The notes: generated by a model not told the origin, from the sequence alone. Shown: positions 1 to 9,506, counted from the first letter of the stretch. The stretch is 64,000 nucleotides of DNA from an uncultured Planctomycetaceae bacterium (GCA_943787265.1 CALSLT010000015.1:1-64000), one strand, 5' to 3'. Translations and numbers: made by a program.

Positions 1-757
1 GGGTGTCTTTGACTTTGCCGGCGGCATCGTTGTCCACATTACCGCCGGAGCCGCCGCCTTGGTTGCCTGCATTGTGATCGGGCCTCGAACAGGATTCCCG
101 AAATCCGTGATGGCTCCACACAGCGTGACACTGACCGTGGTCGGAACGGCGATGCTGTGGGTCGGTTGGTTTGGCTTTAACGCCGGAAGTGCTCTGGGAG
201 CCAACGGCTCGGCAGCAATGACGCTGGTCGCCACCCACATTTCTGCCGCAGCCGCAACCCTGACGTGGATGGGAATCGAATGGTTCAAACTCGGAAAACC
301 GAGTGTCCTCGGCGCGGCAACGGGAGCTATCGCTGGCTTGGCCGCGGTCACTCCGGCTTCTGGATTCATCGGCCCGATTGGCGGACTGGGAATCGGCATC
401 GCTTCTGGATTGATCTGCTTCTGGGCAGCGACGTCTCTTAAGAACAAGTTCGGCTACGACGACTCGCTGGACGTTGTCGGCGTTCACGGAGTCGGCGGTC
501 TGGTCGGTACGCTTCTCGCTGCTGTCTTTGCGGCGAAAATGTTTGGCGGAACTCAGGGCAGCGACTACAGCATCGTCGGCCAGTTCAAAGTTCAAGCAGG
601 GGCGGCGCTGATCACGACGATCTACACTCTGATTGCATCATACATTGTCCTCAAAGTCGTCGATGCCACGATCGGGTTGCGAGTCACCGAGCAGGAAGAA
701 CTCAGCGGCCTGGACCTCGCGCTGCACAACGAAGTCGGTTACAACATGAACGACTGA
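1..757 (+). CDS. amt: Ammonium transporter (Amt family), 5' end missing
   Basis: This is the C-terminal part of an ammonium/ammonia channel of the Amt/MEP/Rh family in the inner membrane. The frame is open from base 2, so the gene starts before the window. The first visible residues, VFDFAGGIVVHITAG, carry the typical Amt FAGG motif and the first pore histidine. The second pore histidine lies in GVHGVGG (about base 485). Several hydrophobic segments follow, with a short hydrophilic tail ending in NMND. In many bacteria amt is paired with a GlnK/PII gene; none lies downstream here, so any partner would be upstream of the window. A strong intrinsic terminator follows at 832-875. The family call is confident from the two histidine motifs and the membrane pattern. 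Confidence 0.93.
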   Translation, partial: GVFDFAGGIVVHITAGAAALVACIVIGPRTGFPKSVMAPHSVTLTVVGTAMLWVGWFGFNAGSALGANGSAAMTLVATHISAAAATLTWMGIEWFKLGKPSVLGAATGAIAGLAAVTPASGFIGPIGGLGIGIASGLICFWAATSLKNKFGYDDSLDVVGVHGVGGLVGTLLAAVFAAKMFGGTQGSDYSIVGQFKVQAGAALITTIYTLIASYIVLKVVDATIGLRVTEQEELSGLDLALHNEVGYNMND

Positions 758-831
758 CCGCATCTCGAGAATCTCTGCTTCGATCCGTCGAATACTGATC
801 GAGACGGAGTCAAACTCGAGACAAGTATCCC

Positions 832-875
832 ACCGGCCATCATCGCAACTTCAGTGATGATGGCCGGTTTTCTTT
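832..875 (+). terminator. Rho-independent terminator of the ammonium transporter gene
   Basis: A perfect 13-bp stem (ACCGGCCATCATC at 832-844 pairing with GATGATGGCCGGT at 856-868) encloses an 11-base loop and is followed by TTTCTTTT. It lies 75 bases after the stop codon. This is a textbook intrinsic terminator on the plus strand. Confidence 0.92.
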
Positions 876-987
876 TGCGAATGGCCATAATCGACATTTC
901 ACAAGAAACTCAGTGAATCGAGATTTGGGCTCCAGCGTGTTACAAAACTGCTGACAAGACTCGATCAGTGATCCTGGGAGACTTCGA

Positions 988-3930
988 ATGTTGTTTGCAC
1001 CACGGCGACGAATGGAATTCGGCGTACTTGTTTTCACTCTGACAGCGTTTTTCGTAACGCTTGCGAACGTCGAGCAACTCTCAGCAGACGACGGACCTCG
1101 GCCGGCGTGGACGACGTCGAAGATTACCGGCACTCCGACACCGCCACCGCCGTACGCAATTCAGCCTGCGTATCCGAACTTGTCGTTCGACAAGCCGACG
1201 AGCCTTGAAGAGTTGCAGAGTGGCCGCATCCTCGTCAGCGAGATTGGCGGGAACATCTACACGTTCAAGAAGAATCCACAGACGCGACAGAAGGACCTGC
1301 TGCTGACAATTGATGGCGGCAAAGTCTGGCACACAACTGCCTACCGTCAGGGCGGCCGCGAATGGGAACTCTTTGTGTGCTACTCGAAAGAGGGCACGTC
1401 TTACGTTTCGCGTTATCCCGTCGCGGGCGAGACACCGAAAGCTGATCCAAAAAGCGAAGAAATCATCCTCACCTGGCCGGCGGCGGAGGGTCACAACGCT
1501 GGATGTTTGCGGTTCGGTACGGACGGCATGCTTTACATTTCGACCGGCGACGGTTCGGGCCCGAATCCACCCGACGGACGCACGGCAGCGCAGGATGTGT
1601 CGAACATTTTTGGCTGCGTCCTGAGAATCGACATCCGGAACAAAGCTGACGGAAAAAACTACTCAGTACCGCCTGACAATCCGTTCGTTGATCTCGACGG
1701 AGCACGGCCTGAAATCTGGGCGTACGGTTTGCGGAATCCGTGGAAGTTTGGCGTCGACAGGAAAACGGGACGCATCTTCGCCGCCGACAACGGCTGGGAA
1801 TCCTGGGAGATGGTCCACCGCATCGTGCGAGGCGGAAACTGCGGCTGGCCGATCATGGAAGGTCGAGCGGTACTCCGCAGCGAAGTCACTCAAGGCCCGA
1901 CGCCGATTCGGCCGCCAGTAAAAGACCACTCGCACACGGAAGCGAACTCCGTCATCGGCGGCCCGATTTATCGTGGCAGCAAGTTGCCTGAACTCAATGG
2001 AACCTTCATCTACGGTGACTACATCACTGGCACGATCTGGGGACTCAAGTCAGACGGCAAAGATTCTTACTCCCACCAGGTTCTTGTCGACACCGACCAA
2101 CGCATCACCGCTTTCGCCGAAGGTTCGAAGGGAGAACTCTACGTTCTCGACTACGACTACACCGGACAAATCTACGAGCTGATCCCGTCAGGCCTCAAAG
2201 ACAGGTCAGCGGACTTCCCAAAGCTGCTCAGTGAAACAGGCCTGTTCACATCACTGAAAACGATGACGCCCGCACCAGGTGTTGTGCCTTACGACGTCGT
2301 CGTTAAGCGTTGGGTCGATGGTGCGAGCACAAAACGCTGGGTAGCGATACCGGACTCAGGCTCCATCAACCTCGGCACGAACAAGACACCAGCGACTTAT
2401 CCTGAAGGCACCGTCTTTGCTAAACAATTGACGCTGCCGATCAACGGTTCTGGCCGAGGTGAGTCGATGGAAATCCCGTTGGAGACGCAGTTGCTTCATT
2501 TTGAAAACGGGATGTGGCACCCCTACAGCTACATCTGGAACGACGAACGCACCGACGCGACGCTCGTTGACTCGGCCGGAACGGACCACGAGTTCCGCTA
2601 CTCCCTGCCTGGTGCCGCTCGTGATAAGGTCGAGGAACGTTCCTGGCACGCCAACGCCGAGAACGAATGCCGGATGTGCCATAATGCTGGCTCTGGGTTC
2701 GTGCTGGGGTTTGTACCAAACCAGCTTGATCGAGCGTTACGAGGCTCGAATGAGAACACGCAGAACCAGCTCGATTCGCTCACCCGACATAAAGTAATCG
2801 CTAAGGTCCGCAGACCGATCAACCTACGTGCTAAACTGGTCGACCCGCACGACGAAACACAAAGCCTGAACGACCGCGCGAGATCCTACCTGCACGGAAA
2901 TTGCAGCTCGTGCCATCACCCTGGAGGAAACGCGATCGTGTCGTTTTATCTCCGCCGTGAGTTGCCGTTCGCCGAGTTGAAGACCAACAAAGGTACGGGA
3001 ATCGGCACATTCGGTCTCCAGAACGCAAAACTGATCGTGCCGGGCGATCCTTACCGGTCCGTGCTGCTGTACCGGATGTCGAAGCTTGGTTATGCACGCA
3101 TGCCGTACATCGGCTCGCGAGTAGTCGACAGCAAGGGCGTCGCATTGATCGAGAAATGGATCGGCTCAATGCCACACCAGATGAGCGATCAGGACTCGGC
3201 ACCGGTTCAAAACGATTCGCGAGAACGCAAATTGCTTTTTGAACTTGCAACGAAGACCACGCCTCTGTCGTCAAAGGACCAAAGCCATCAAACGGCCGTC
3301 ACCACACTGACGGCGTCCTCAGCCGGGGCTCTTGCTCTTTCATCGGGGATTCACAGCGGCTCAATCCTTCACATCGACGCCGCACGCATTTACGAATCAG
3401 CCGGCAGTGACGTGCGTGGACTTTTCGAAACGTTCGTTCCTGAAAAATCACGACGCAAGACACTGGGAAGAAACGTTGATCCTCAGACCGTGCTTGCTCT
3501 GAAAGGAAGCACCACCCGAGGCCGGCTCATCTTCTACAGTGACGGAGCACGCTGCCGAAACTGCCACGACCTGAACGACTCGGCGAAATCCACCGGACCG
3601 ACGCTGGTCGAGATTCGCAAGAAATACCCTCGCCGCTCAGAAATGCTGACTCACATTCTGAAGCCGTCACTCAAGGTCGACGAGAAGTTTGCCACATGGA
3701 GCGTTGTCACCGACGATGGAAAAATTCACAACGGCCTGCTTGTCGGTCAGAGTGATTCCGAAGTCGTGCTGAAGACCGCCGAACGGAAAACCGTCCGCAT
3801 CGCGAAGTCCGAGATCGACGTCATGAAGAAGAGCCCGAAATCTCTGATGCCCGAAGCAATCCTCAGCGACCAGACGGCGCTGGAAGCCGCAGACCTATTG
3901 GCGTGGTTCGGAGACACCAGTACCAACTAA
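988..3930 (+). CDS. PQQ-type sugar dehydrogenase fused to c-type cytochrome domains
   Basis: This is a predicted secreted 980-residue redox protein. After an N-terminal hydrophobic leader (about residues 10-33), residues about 40-400 form a glucose/sorbosone-dehydrogenase-like beta-propeller (NPWKFGVDRKTGRIFAADNG, GGNCGWPIMEG). Residues about 410-720 resemble the SO2930/TIGR03806-type cytochrome family (LLSETGLF, VPYDV, YIWNDERTDA), with heme motifs CRMCH at C561 and CSSCH at C639. Residues about 840-975 are the Pirellula/Verrucomicrobium-type heme domain with CRNCH at C856. The likely role is oxidation of a sugar or alcohol in the periplasm with electrons passed to the three hemes; the substrate cannot be read from sequence. 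The ATG at 988 has GGGAG seven bases upstream; an in-frame ATG at 1012 is possible. A sulfatase gene follows after 67 bases on the same strand. Confidence 0.85.
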   Translation: MLFAPRRRMEFGVLVFTLTAFFVTLANVEQLSADDGPRPAWTTSKITGTPTPPPPYAIQPAYPNLSFDKPTSLEELQSGRILVSEIGGNIYTFKKNPQTRQKDLLLTIDGGKVWHTTAYRQGGREWELFVCYSKEGTSYVSRYPVAGETPKADPKSEEIILTWPAAEGHNAGCLRFGTDGMLYISTGDGSGPNPPDGRTAAQDVSNIFGCVLRIDIRNKADGKNYSVPPDNPFVDLDGARPEIWAYGLRNPWKFGVDRKTGRIFAADNGWESWEMVHRIVRGGNCGWPIMEGRAVLRSEVTQGPTPIRPPVKDHSHTEANSVIGGPIYRGSKLPELNGTFIYGDYITGTIWGLKSDGKDSYSHQVLVDTDQRITAFAEGSKGELYVLDYDYTGQIYELIPSGLKDRSADFPKLLSETGLFTSLKTMTPAPGVVPYDVVVKRWVDGASTKRWVAIPDSGSINLGTNKTPATYPEGTVFAKQLTLPINGSGRGESMEIPLETQLLHFENGMWHPYSYIWNDERTDATLVDSAGTDHEFRYSLPGAARDKVEERSWHANAENECRMCHNAGSGFVLGFVPNQLDRALRGSNENTQNQLDSLTRHKVIAKVRRPINLRAKLVDPHDETQSLNDRARSYLHGNCSSCHHPGGNAIVSFYLRRELPFAELKTNKGTGIGTFGLQNAKLIVPGDPYRSVLLYRMSKLGYARMPYIGSRVVDSKGVALIEKWIGSMPHQMSDQDSAPVQNDSRERKLLFELATKTTPLSSKDQSHQTAVTTLTASSAGALALSSGIHSGSILHIDAARIYESAGSDVRGLFETFVPEKSRRKTLGRNVDPQTVLALKGSTTRGRLIFYSDGARCRNCHDLNDSAKSTGPTLVEIRKKYPRRSEMLTHILKPSLKVDEKFATWSVVTDDGKIHNGLLVGQSDSEVVLKTAERKTVRIAKSEIDVMKKSPKSLMPEAILSDQTALEAADLLAWFGDTSTN

Positions 3931-3997
3931 GACGGTCTCTATGCCGCGAGTCAGAGTTCAGGGACTGAAGCATCAGCCACCGGAATGGAGCTTTCCT

Positions 3998-5497
3998 GTG
4001 AGAATCGCTTTGACTGTATTCGCCGCTTTGTGCTGCCTCGTCAGAGCCACTGCATGCGTCGCGGAGTCGCCCGGACGTCCGAACGTTGTATTCATCCTGA
4101 TCGATGACCTGAGGTACGACACTTTCGGATTCATGGGGCATCCGTTTGTGGAAACGCCGCACATCGATGCTCTGGCAAAAGGCGGCGTGCAGTTTACCAA
4201 TGCATTTGTGACAACTTCGTTGTGTTCTCCGTCCCGGGCTTCTTTCCTTACCGGCCGGTACATGCACAATCACAAGGTCGTCGACAATGCCGATCGCATG
4301 CCCGACGGGACGCTGACGTTTCCTCAACTCCTGCAGAAGGCTGACTACCAGACAGCGTTCATCGGCAAGTGGCACATGGGCGGATCAAGTGCTGCACCGC
4401 GAGCGGGATTTGATCACTGGGTCAGCTTTGCGGGACAGGGCACGTACGCTCCGGGGAAACACAAGCTCAACGTCAACGACACTCTCGTCCCGCGTCAGAA
4501 GTACATGACTGACGAACTGACAGACTACGCGGTCGATTGGCTGGATGAACAATCCAGTGACGAGCCGTTTCTGCTGTATCTTTCTCACAAAGGTGTGCAT
4601 GGGCTGTACGATCCGGCCGAACGGCATCGCGATCGTTACAAAGAAGCAGCGTTCCCTCGGCCCGCAACGATGGCCAACACTCCAGCAAACTACGCCGGCA
4701 AACCCATGTGGGTGCAGGATCAGCGGAACAGTTGGCACGGAGTCGAATATCCTTACTACGGACGCTCGAAACAGTCGCTCGCAGAAATGTACCGGCATTA
4801 CTGCGAAATGATTCTCTCGATCGATGACAGCGTCGGTCGCGTGATGCAGGCGTTGAAGAAACGAGGCGTCGATCGCAACACGCTGGTCCTGTTCACCAGT
4901 GACGGCGGACACTTCTGGGGTGAGCACGGGCTGATCGACAAACGTTGTGCCTATGAGGAATCCATCCGCATCCCACTCCTGGCACACTGCCCGTCGCTGA
5001 TCACACCGGGGACCAAATGTGACGCCATTGTGGCCAACATCGACGTCGCACCGACATTACTCGAACTCGCAGGCACGAGCGTGCCAACATCGATCGACGG
5101 GCAGAGTTTCGCTGGACTGCTGAAAGAACCGACTTCCAAAGAGCACCGGCGACAATCACTGCTCTATGAATACTACTGGGAGCCCCAGTTTCCTCAGACA
5201 CCGACGATGTTCTGCCTGCGAGCCAACCAGTTCAAGCTAATTCAGTACCACGGAGTCTGGGACACGGACGAACTCTACGACATCGTCAACGACCCGCACG
5301 AAATACGCAATCTGATCCGCGAGCCCAAGCACAAACAACGAGTCTCGCAGATGCGGCAACAATTGCATCTGCAACTGAAACAGACCGGCGGCCTGGCGAT
5401 TCCTCTGGGCTTCAAACGAAGCCACGGATCAAACCGCCGCAGCGCAAACGGTTCAAACCGAGCGACATTTCCTGGACACCTGATCGACGACAAGTAG
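3998..5497 (+). CDS. Secreted sulfatase (type I, formylglycine-dependent)
   Basis: This is an arylsulfatase/N-sulfoglucosamine-sulfohydrolase-like enzyme that would hydrolyse sulfate esters in the periplasm or outside the cell. The N-terminal metal-binding region reads PNVVFILIDDLRYD. The activation motif CSPSR starts at C76, the cysteine normally converted to formylglycine, followed by the usual LTGRY. GKWHMGG and the later TSDGGHFWGEHG are also sulfatase blocks. I choose the GTG at 3998 because it gives a clean signal peptide (RIALTVFAALCCLV, then ATACVAES) and has GGAG seven bases upstream. The frame is open further upstream to an ATG at 3941, which would add 19 residues with no leader character. 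At 499 residues it is normal length. The substrate is unknown; planctomycete sulfatases usually act on sulfated algal or host glycans. Confidence 0.9.
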   Translation: MRIALTVFAALCCLVRATACVAESPGRPNVVFILIDDLRYDTFGFMGHPFVETPHIDALAKGGVQFTNAFVTTSLCSPSRASFLTGRYMHNHKVVDNADRMPDGTLTFPQLLQKADYQTAFIGKWHMGGSSAAPRAGFDHWVSFAGQGTYAPGKHKLNVNDTLVPRQKYMTDELTDYAVDWLDEQSSDEPFLLYLSHKGVHGLYDPAERHRDRYKEAAFPRPATMANTPANYAGKPMWVQDQRNSWHGVEYPYYGRSKQSLAEMYRHYCEMILSIDDSVGRVMQALKKRGVDRNTLVLFTSDGGHFWGEHGLIDKRCAYEESIRIPLLAHCPSLITPGTKCDAIVANIDVAPTLLELAGTSVPTSIDGQSFAGLLKEPTSKEHRRQSLLYEYYWEPQFPQTPTMFCLRANQFKLIQYHGVWDTDELYDIVNDPHEIRNLIREPKHKQRVSQMRQQLHLQLKQTGGLAIPLGFKRSHGSNRRSANGSNRATFPGHLIDDK

Positions 5498-5572
5498 CCA
5501 GAATCATCTGAGGCGTCGTTTTCGGCACGTGGCTGACCTACTTCTGACTTCAGGCGCCCGTCGAATGCGGCA

Positions 5573-6508
5573 TCAGTGATGCACCCACATCCAATCGCGG
5601 TCTTTCGCCCCGCGAGGAATCAGGCCGATCGAATCTCCACGCTTGATCAACTCGTGCGGACGCGCCTTCGCTGGTTTTTCAGTGCCGAATGGTGTTCGCT
5701 CGACGGAAACCATCGAATATCCGAAACGCGAATCCGTCACGGTCAGCTTCCACAAAGCTAACATGCCCGTGCGTGCGAAGAACTGATCGCCCTTTTGAAT
5801 TCCTTCCACGCTCCCGATTGAGATCTGCCCCGTTTTGAAGTCATCACTCACGTGTTGCACAACGGCGATTGCAGCTTTGGGAGCACGGTTGCTTCCACCA
5901 ACCGAAACCAGTTGTTCGTTGCTTCGCAGTAAAACAGGTCGTCGCTTGTCCGCAGACTCAGAGGCCGGTTCTTCTCCGCCTTCCGACACAGCTGCATCAG
6001 ATTCGACATTAAGAAACAGCTCAGCATGGACACTGTAGAACCCGTCAGATGGAAAGTAGGGGTTCCGATTCGAGTTTGGATGGAGCACGCGGTTCTTCAG
6101 TCGACGCCCTTTGGTTGTCCATTCGACAGTCAGAGTTTCCCCGGCTCCAAGGACGTGCTTCGCCCGCGGCGCTGGCTGCCGAGTGGCCATCACCTGGATT
6201 CCCCAAAGAGTGATGTCCGGGTAGGTGCGGATGCTCGCGGCGGCCTCCATGTACTCCTGAAAACTTCCTTTCATGTGATTCGGCCATTCTGCGGAAACTC
6301 TGATCGCTTTATCCGTCACATTGATCAGGTCCAATCGAGACTGAAACTCGTCACCTGCTTCTCCATGCTTTGCGTTGACCAATAACCGTAATCGAAGTCC
6401 CCCTACTTCCGGCCCAGCTTGCGGCAATGCCACGTCATCGGCTGAAAGGCAAACCTGAGCCAACATCAGAATCGTGGCAACGCATGCAGCAATGTGGATT
6501 CTCAACAT
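5573..6508 (-). CDS. Secreted protein of unknown function, likely partner of the BlaI/BlaR1-like genes
   Basis: This 311-residue protein has a clear signal peptide (RIHIAACVATILMLAQVCLS, then ADD). No catalytic family is recognised. Residues about 35-60 (GGLRLRLLV, then LDLINVTDKAIRVSAEW) have the same layout as a stretch in the extracytoplasmic part of the neighbouring BlaR1-like protein (NGLQARLAVEN, then YLELRNVKD), which suggests a shared Ig-like module; this is by-eye similarity only. The C-terminal half (about 205-300) reads like a small beta-rich domain. AGGAG precedes the ATG at 6508 by six bases. It follows the BlaR1-like gene on the same strand after 109 bases, so it is probably the third gene of that operon and secreted. 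Confidence 0.75.
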   Translation of the reverse strand: MLRIHIAACVATILMLAQVCLSADDVALPQAGPEVGGLRLRLLVNAKHGEAGDEFQSRLDLINVTDKAIRVSAEWPNHMKGSFQEYMEAAASIRTYPDITLWGIQVMATRQPAPRAKHVLGAGETLTVEWTTKGRRLKNRVLHPNSNRNPYFPSDGFYSVHAELFLNVESDAAVSEGGEEPASESADKRRPVLLRSNEQLVSVGGSNRAPKAAIAVVQHVSDDFKTGQISIGSVEGIQKGDQFFARTGMLALWKLTVTDSRFGYSMVSVERTPFGTEKPAKARPHELIKRGDSIGLIPRGAKDRDWMWVHH

Positions 6509-6617
6509 GTCATACTCCTATGTGAAGTTGCGGGCAGCGGATTGGAAAGGCAGCCAGCGCAGATCTTGATCGCAGAAACTTTCCATGATCAGTAGCAATT
6601 AGCGAGCAGGCTTCGAC

Positions 6618-8999
6618 TCAAGACGGCGGTGAGCTTCCAATCGCCAGACACTTGATAACTTCAGCGATGAAGCGATGCCGACTCTCGTGAGCCATTACGT
6701 CGATCTCGTCAGGCTTATCGCCGGACTTGAATTCGACGTCGCCCTCAAACTCGAACCACGACTTCAGAGCTTTGATCTGCTCATGCTGATTTCGAATAGT
6801 GCAGGTATAAGTTTGCGAGACGATCCTGTCGGCCGGGCGTTGTTTCGGCGCCGGTTGAACTCTCACCGGCGGAACCTGGATTTTCCCATACCACAACGTG
6901 TGGCTGAACTTCTCAGGCCTCTCAACGTTAAACGACGCACTTAATCGGTAGCTCGCAGGCAATTCGTCGAGCGTCCATGCGTGTGACCGTAGAGCGATCA
7001 TCGCGTTGACATTGGGAACGCCGACCGTCGTCACAGACAGGTTGAATCTCAGCGAGCTATCGAAAGGCAACTGAAAATCCTTAAGCTCAACTACTGGTCC
7101 GCTGCGAGGGAGACCTGCTTGAGAGATGTTCTTCCCGTCGACATCCTTGAGTTCGAATTTGATTTGTTGAGCGTCGGCGGGCACGGTCATTGTGTTGCCG
7201 AGGTCTTTGACGTTTCGCAACTCCAGGTAAATTCCCACCATAGGATCGCGCCAGTTTTCGACGGCCAGCCTTGCCTGCAATCCGTTGACCGGTTCTGACC
7301 AGTCACCGACGGCTGGAACAATCGGTCGCGGCCGTCCGAATTCCAGCCGGTCGTATTCACGGCGAAACGCAACCCATTCACGCAGCTTGTGTTTTGTAAA
7401 GCTGCGGTACTTGCCGTCGATTTCGGCGACGAGTGATTCCGGACCGGACGGCGTCGTAACATCCACATACAACCTGCCAATTCTGCCAGTCGATTCGGCA
7501 CCGCGAGGCCGTAGGTCTGAAAGATCGACTTCCCAGACAGGATGGAACAACACAGTCACGCTCGTATCCCGTTGCCCTTGATACGGCACCTCAGCCGACG
7601 CTGAGTGAAGCAGCTTCATTGCGGCGTCGATCAACGGTCTGTGTCCCTCAGAACGCTGCAGCATCTGGCCGCCAGGCAACGTCACCGATGGAAGCGGTTT
7701 CCGGCTACGCTGTTGCAATGCTTGCTTCTGCTGCCTTTGACCGGCGGCCAGCTCAAGTTGTTGCCGCTGTGCTGGTTGCTTCTTCGGCGGATTGACGTCT
7801 GCTTCAGATGCAAGCCTCTGTGGCCGTATGACATCGGCCTGAGCCATCAGCCCCAGCGGAATCATCATGAGGCAGGTGCAAAGTCCTGTGATAATTTTCG
7901 TCAGTCTTGAGACCACGCCACGGTTTCGACGATCGTCAACGATGCTTTCAACTCTCGCCGCCAGTCGTTGAGGTCTGGCCATCGCCAAGCCGGCACAAAG
8001 GGCGAAGACGTTCCGCCGGCCACCTGTGCTGAGATCGAGCAACGTCTCCGCATAATCCGACGCCCGCACTCCCGTATTCAACACTACGTCGTCGCAAGCC
8101 TGTTCCCGTTCACTCCTCAAACGCGACGTCGCCAACCATGCCAGCGGATTGAACCACTGACCGATCGTCACAACGTGAGTCAGCCATTGCCACAAGCAGT
8201 CACCTCGCTGAACGTGAGCCAGTTCATGCAGCAATACCATGCGTAGCCGATCGTTCGACCATTCTTTTGCGCTGACGGGGATGATGATCGCTGGTGTCCA
8301 CACGCCGCATGTCATCGGCATCGTTGAAGTCGAATGCTCAAGCCACCTGACCGTCCGACGGGCACCACTTGGCGAAATCACTTCCGAGACCACATTCAGA
8401 ATTCTTTCGTCCGAAATCGGAGCCGCCGCTCGCAACATTCGCCACATTGACAACTGCCCGGCAAATACGCGCAGACTGAGAATCACGATTCCCATCACCC
8501 ACGTGCCAGCGACAATCAATTCTGTCTTTCGAACTGCCGACACGGTTGGAAACTCCGGCGCGCTGTTAATGGTTGCTGCAGCCTCGACCAAAGCGACCAT
8601 CGACGGCTCAAAACCTCTTTTCGCCGTATCAAACACTTCAGCCGGTGACTGTTCGGAAATCTGCAGTTGCTGGACGAGCGGCTTGGTAACGACAGTCTGC
8701 TGAAGAGGTGGCGCGGCAAGCACCGACGATCCACCGCTCTCCGTTTCCGAGACTTCCTCAAGAATCGAAAACTGGACTCGACCTGGAACGATGACGGACA
8801 AGACGGGACCAACCAGCATCGAGGTCAACATTAACTGCCATGCGAGATGCCGACCGGAAGCAGACGCTCGACGAAGGAACACGGCCATCACAATCGCAAC
8901 CGGCATCAGCCAGCAGGTCTGAATGACCAGCGAGATTAAAAGTTCGAGCACGAAGCCATCGGGCACTAGCGAACGGAGCAGTTGGTCAAAGTAAGACAT
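6618..8999 (-). CDS. blaR1: BlaR1/MecR1-like M56 membrane metallopeptidase with a non-penicillin-binding C-terminus
   Basis: In characterised systems BlaR1 is a membrane sensor-protease that inactivates the BlaI repressor on signal. The 793-residue protein has membrane segments near residues 17-40, 54-74, 160-185 and 362-385. The cytoplasmic zinc site HELAH is at H258-H262, followed by ACDDVVL, as in M56 peptidases. Residues about 400-793 would be extracytoplasmic but show none of the penicillin-binding sensor motifs of BlaR1. They look like a Gln-rich linker plus beta-rich domains, so the signal is probably not a beta-lactam. The gene starts one base after the BlaI-like stop (TGA-G-ATG on the minus strand), indicating translational coupling. 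The downstream secreted protein may share one of the sensor modules. Confidence 0.88.
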   Translation of the reverse strand: MSYFDQLLRSLVPDGFVLELLISLVIQTCWLMPVAIVMAVFLRRASASGRHLAWQLMLTSMLVGPVLSVIVPGRVQFSILEEVSETESGGSSVLAAPPLQQTVVTKPLVQQLQISEQSPAEVFDTAKRGFEPSMVALVEAAATINSAPEFPTVSAVRKTELIVAGTWVMGIVILSLRVFAGQLSMWRMLRAAAPISDERILNVVSEVISPSGARRTVRWLEHSTSTMPMTCGVWTPAIIIPVSAKEWSNDRLRMVLLHELAHVQRGDCLWQWLTHVVTIGQWFNPLAWLATSRLRSEREQACDDVVLNTGVRASDYAETLLDLSTGGRRNVFALCAGLAMARPQRLAARVESIVDDRRNRGVVSRLTKIITGLCTCLMMIPLGLMAQADVIRPQRLASEADVNPPKKQPAQRQQLELAAGQRQQKQALQQRSRKPLPSVTLPGGQMLQRSEGHRPLIDAAMKLLHSASAEVPYQGQRDTSVTVLFHPVWEVDLSDLRPRGAESTGRIGRLYVDVTTPSGPESLVAEIDGKYRSFTKHKLREWVAFRREYDRLEFGRPRPIVPAVGDWSEPVNGLQARLAVENWRDPMVGIYLELRNVKDLGNTMTVPADAQQIKFELKDVDGKNISQAGLPRSGPVVELKDFQLPFDSSLRFNLSVTTVGVPNVNAMIALRSHAWTLDELPASYRLSASFNVERPEKFSHTLWYGKIQVPPVRVQPAPKQRPADRIVSQTYTCTIRNQHEQIKALKSWFEFEGDVEFKSGDKPDEIDVMAHESRHRFIAEVIKCLAIGSSPPS

Positions 9000-9000
9000 C

Positions 9001-9384
9001 TCAGTTTCCCTTCTGGCGAGCTTTTCGGATCAGCGACGATAGCCGTTTCAGCTCGTCTTCGCTGAGGTCCGCATTTTCGTCCGCCAGGTGCGCTGAGACT
9101 GCTTGTTCGAGCGAGCCTTCAAAGAATGTCGACAACACTCGGCGAATTGCTGACTGCCCGGCCAGATCTCGCGGACTCGTCGGCGTGTAGAACAGCTCAC
9201 GACTCACTTTTCGCTGACTGAGATGCCCCTTCTCAACGAGATTCCTCAGCATCGTTCTGACGGCGGTCTTTGTCGGCGGATCCTGCATGACGTCTAACAC
9301 GTGCGCCGCCGAAGCCTCACCGCGCGCAAACACAGCGTCCATAATCTCGCGTTCACGACGACTGAGCTTCGCTTGCCCATCCAT
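9001..9384 (-). CDS. blaI: BlaI/MecI-family transcriptional repressor
   Basis: This 127-residue protein has the BlaI winged-helix layout: LSRREREIMDAVFARGEASA at the N-terminus, then a recognition region with TKTAVRTMLRNLVEKGHL. The C-terminal helical part (about 80-125) would dimerise and carry the site cut by the paired protease. It would bind DNA as a dimer and repress its own operon. It is the first gene of blaI-blaR1-secreted protein, with a one-base gap to the protease gene. A perfect palindrome 97 bases upstream (9481-9506) is a candidate operator, although it lacks the TACA/TGTA half-sites of characterised BlaI boxes. Confidence 0.93.
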   Translation of the reverse strand: MDGQAKLSRREREIMDAVFARGEASAAHVLDVMQDPPTKTAVRTMLRNLVEKGHLSQRKVSRELFYTPTSPRDLAGQSAIRRVLSTFFEGSLEQAVSAHLADENADLSEDELKRLSSLIRKARQKGN

Positions 9385-9480
9385 CCGATCAACTCCCGAT
9401 AACAGCTCTTACAATCCCCAAACGCCAATTTTCCGGCACTTCACTCTCAGCGTAAAATCAACACACCGTCGCGTCAACTC

Positions 9481-9506
9481 CGAAATGCCATTTTTATGGC
9501 ATTTCG
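9481..9506. promoter_or_regulatory. Perfect 11-bp palindrome between the divergent blaI-like and DUF1501 genes
   Basis: CGAAATGCCAT (9481-9491) and ATGGCATTTCG (9496-9506) are exact inverted repeats around TTTT. It lies in the 218-base divergent intergenic region, 97 bases from the blaI-like start and 97 bases from the DUF1501 ATG. It could be an operator for the BlaI-like repressor or a hairpin in either leader. Its sequence differs from known BlaI operators, so the regulator assignment is inference. Confidence 0.5.
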
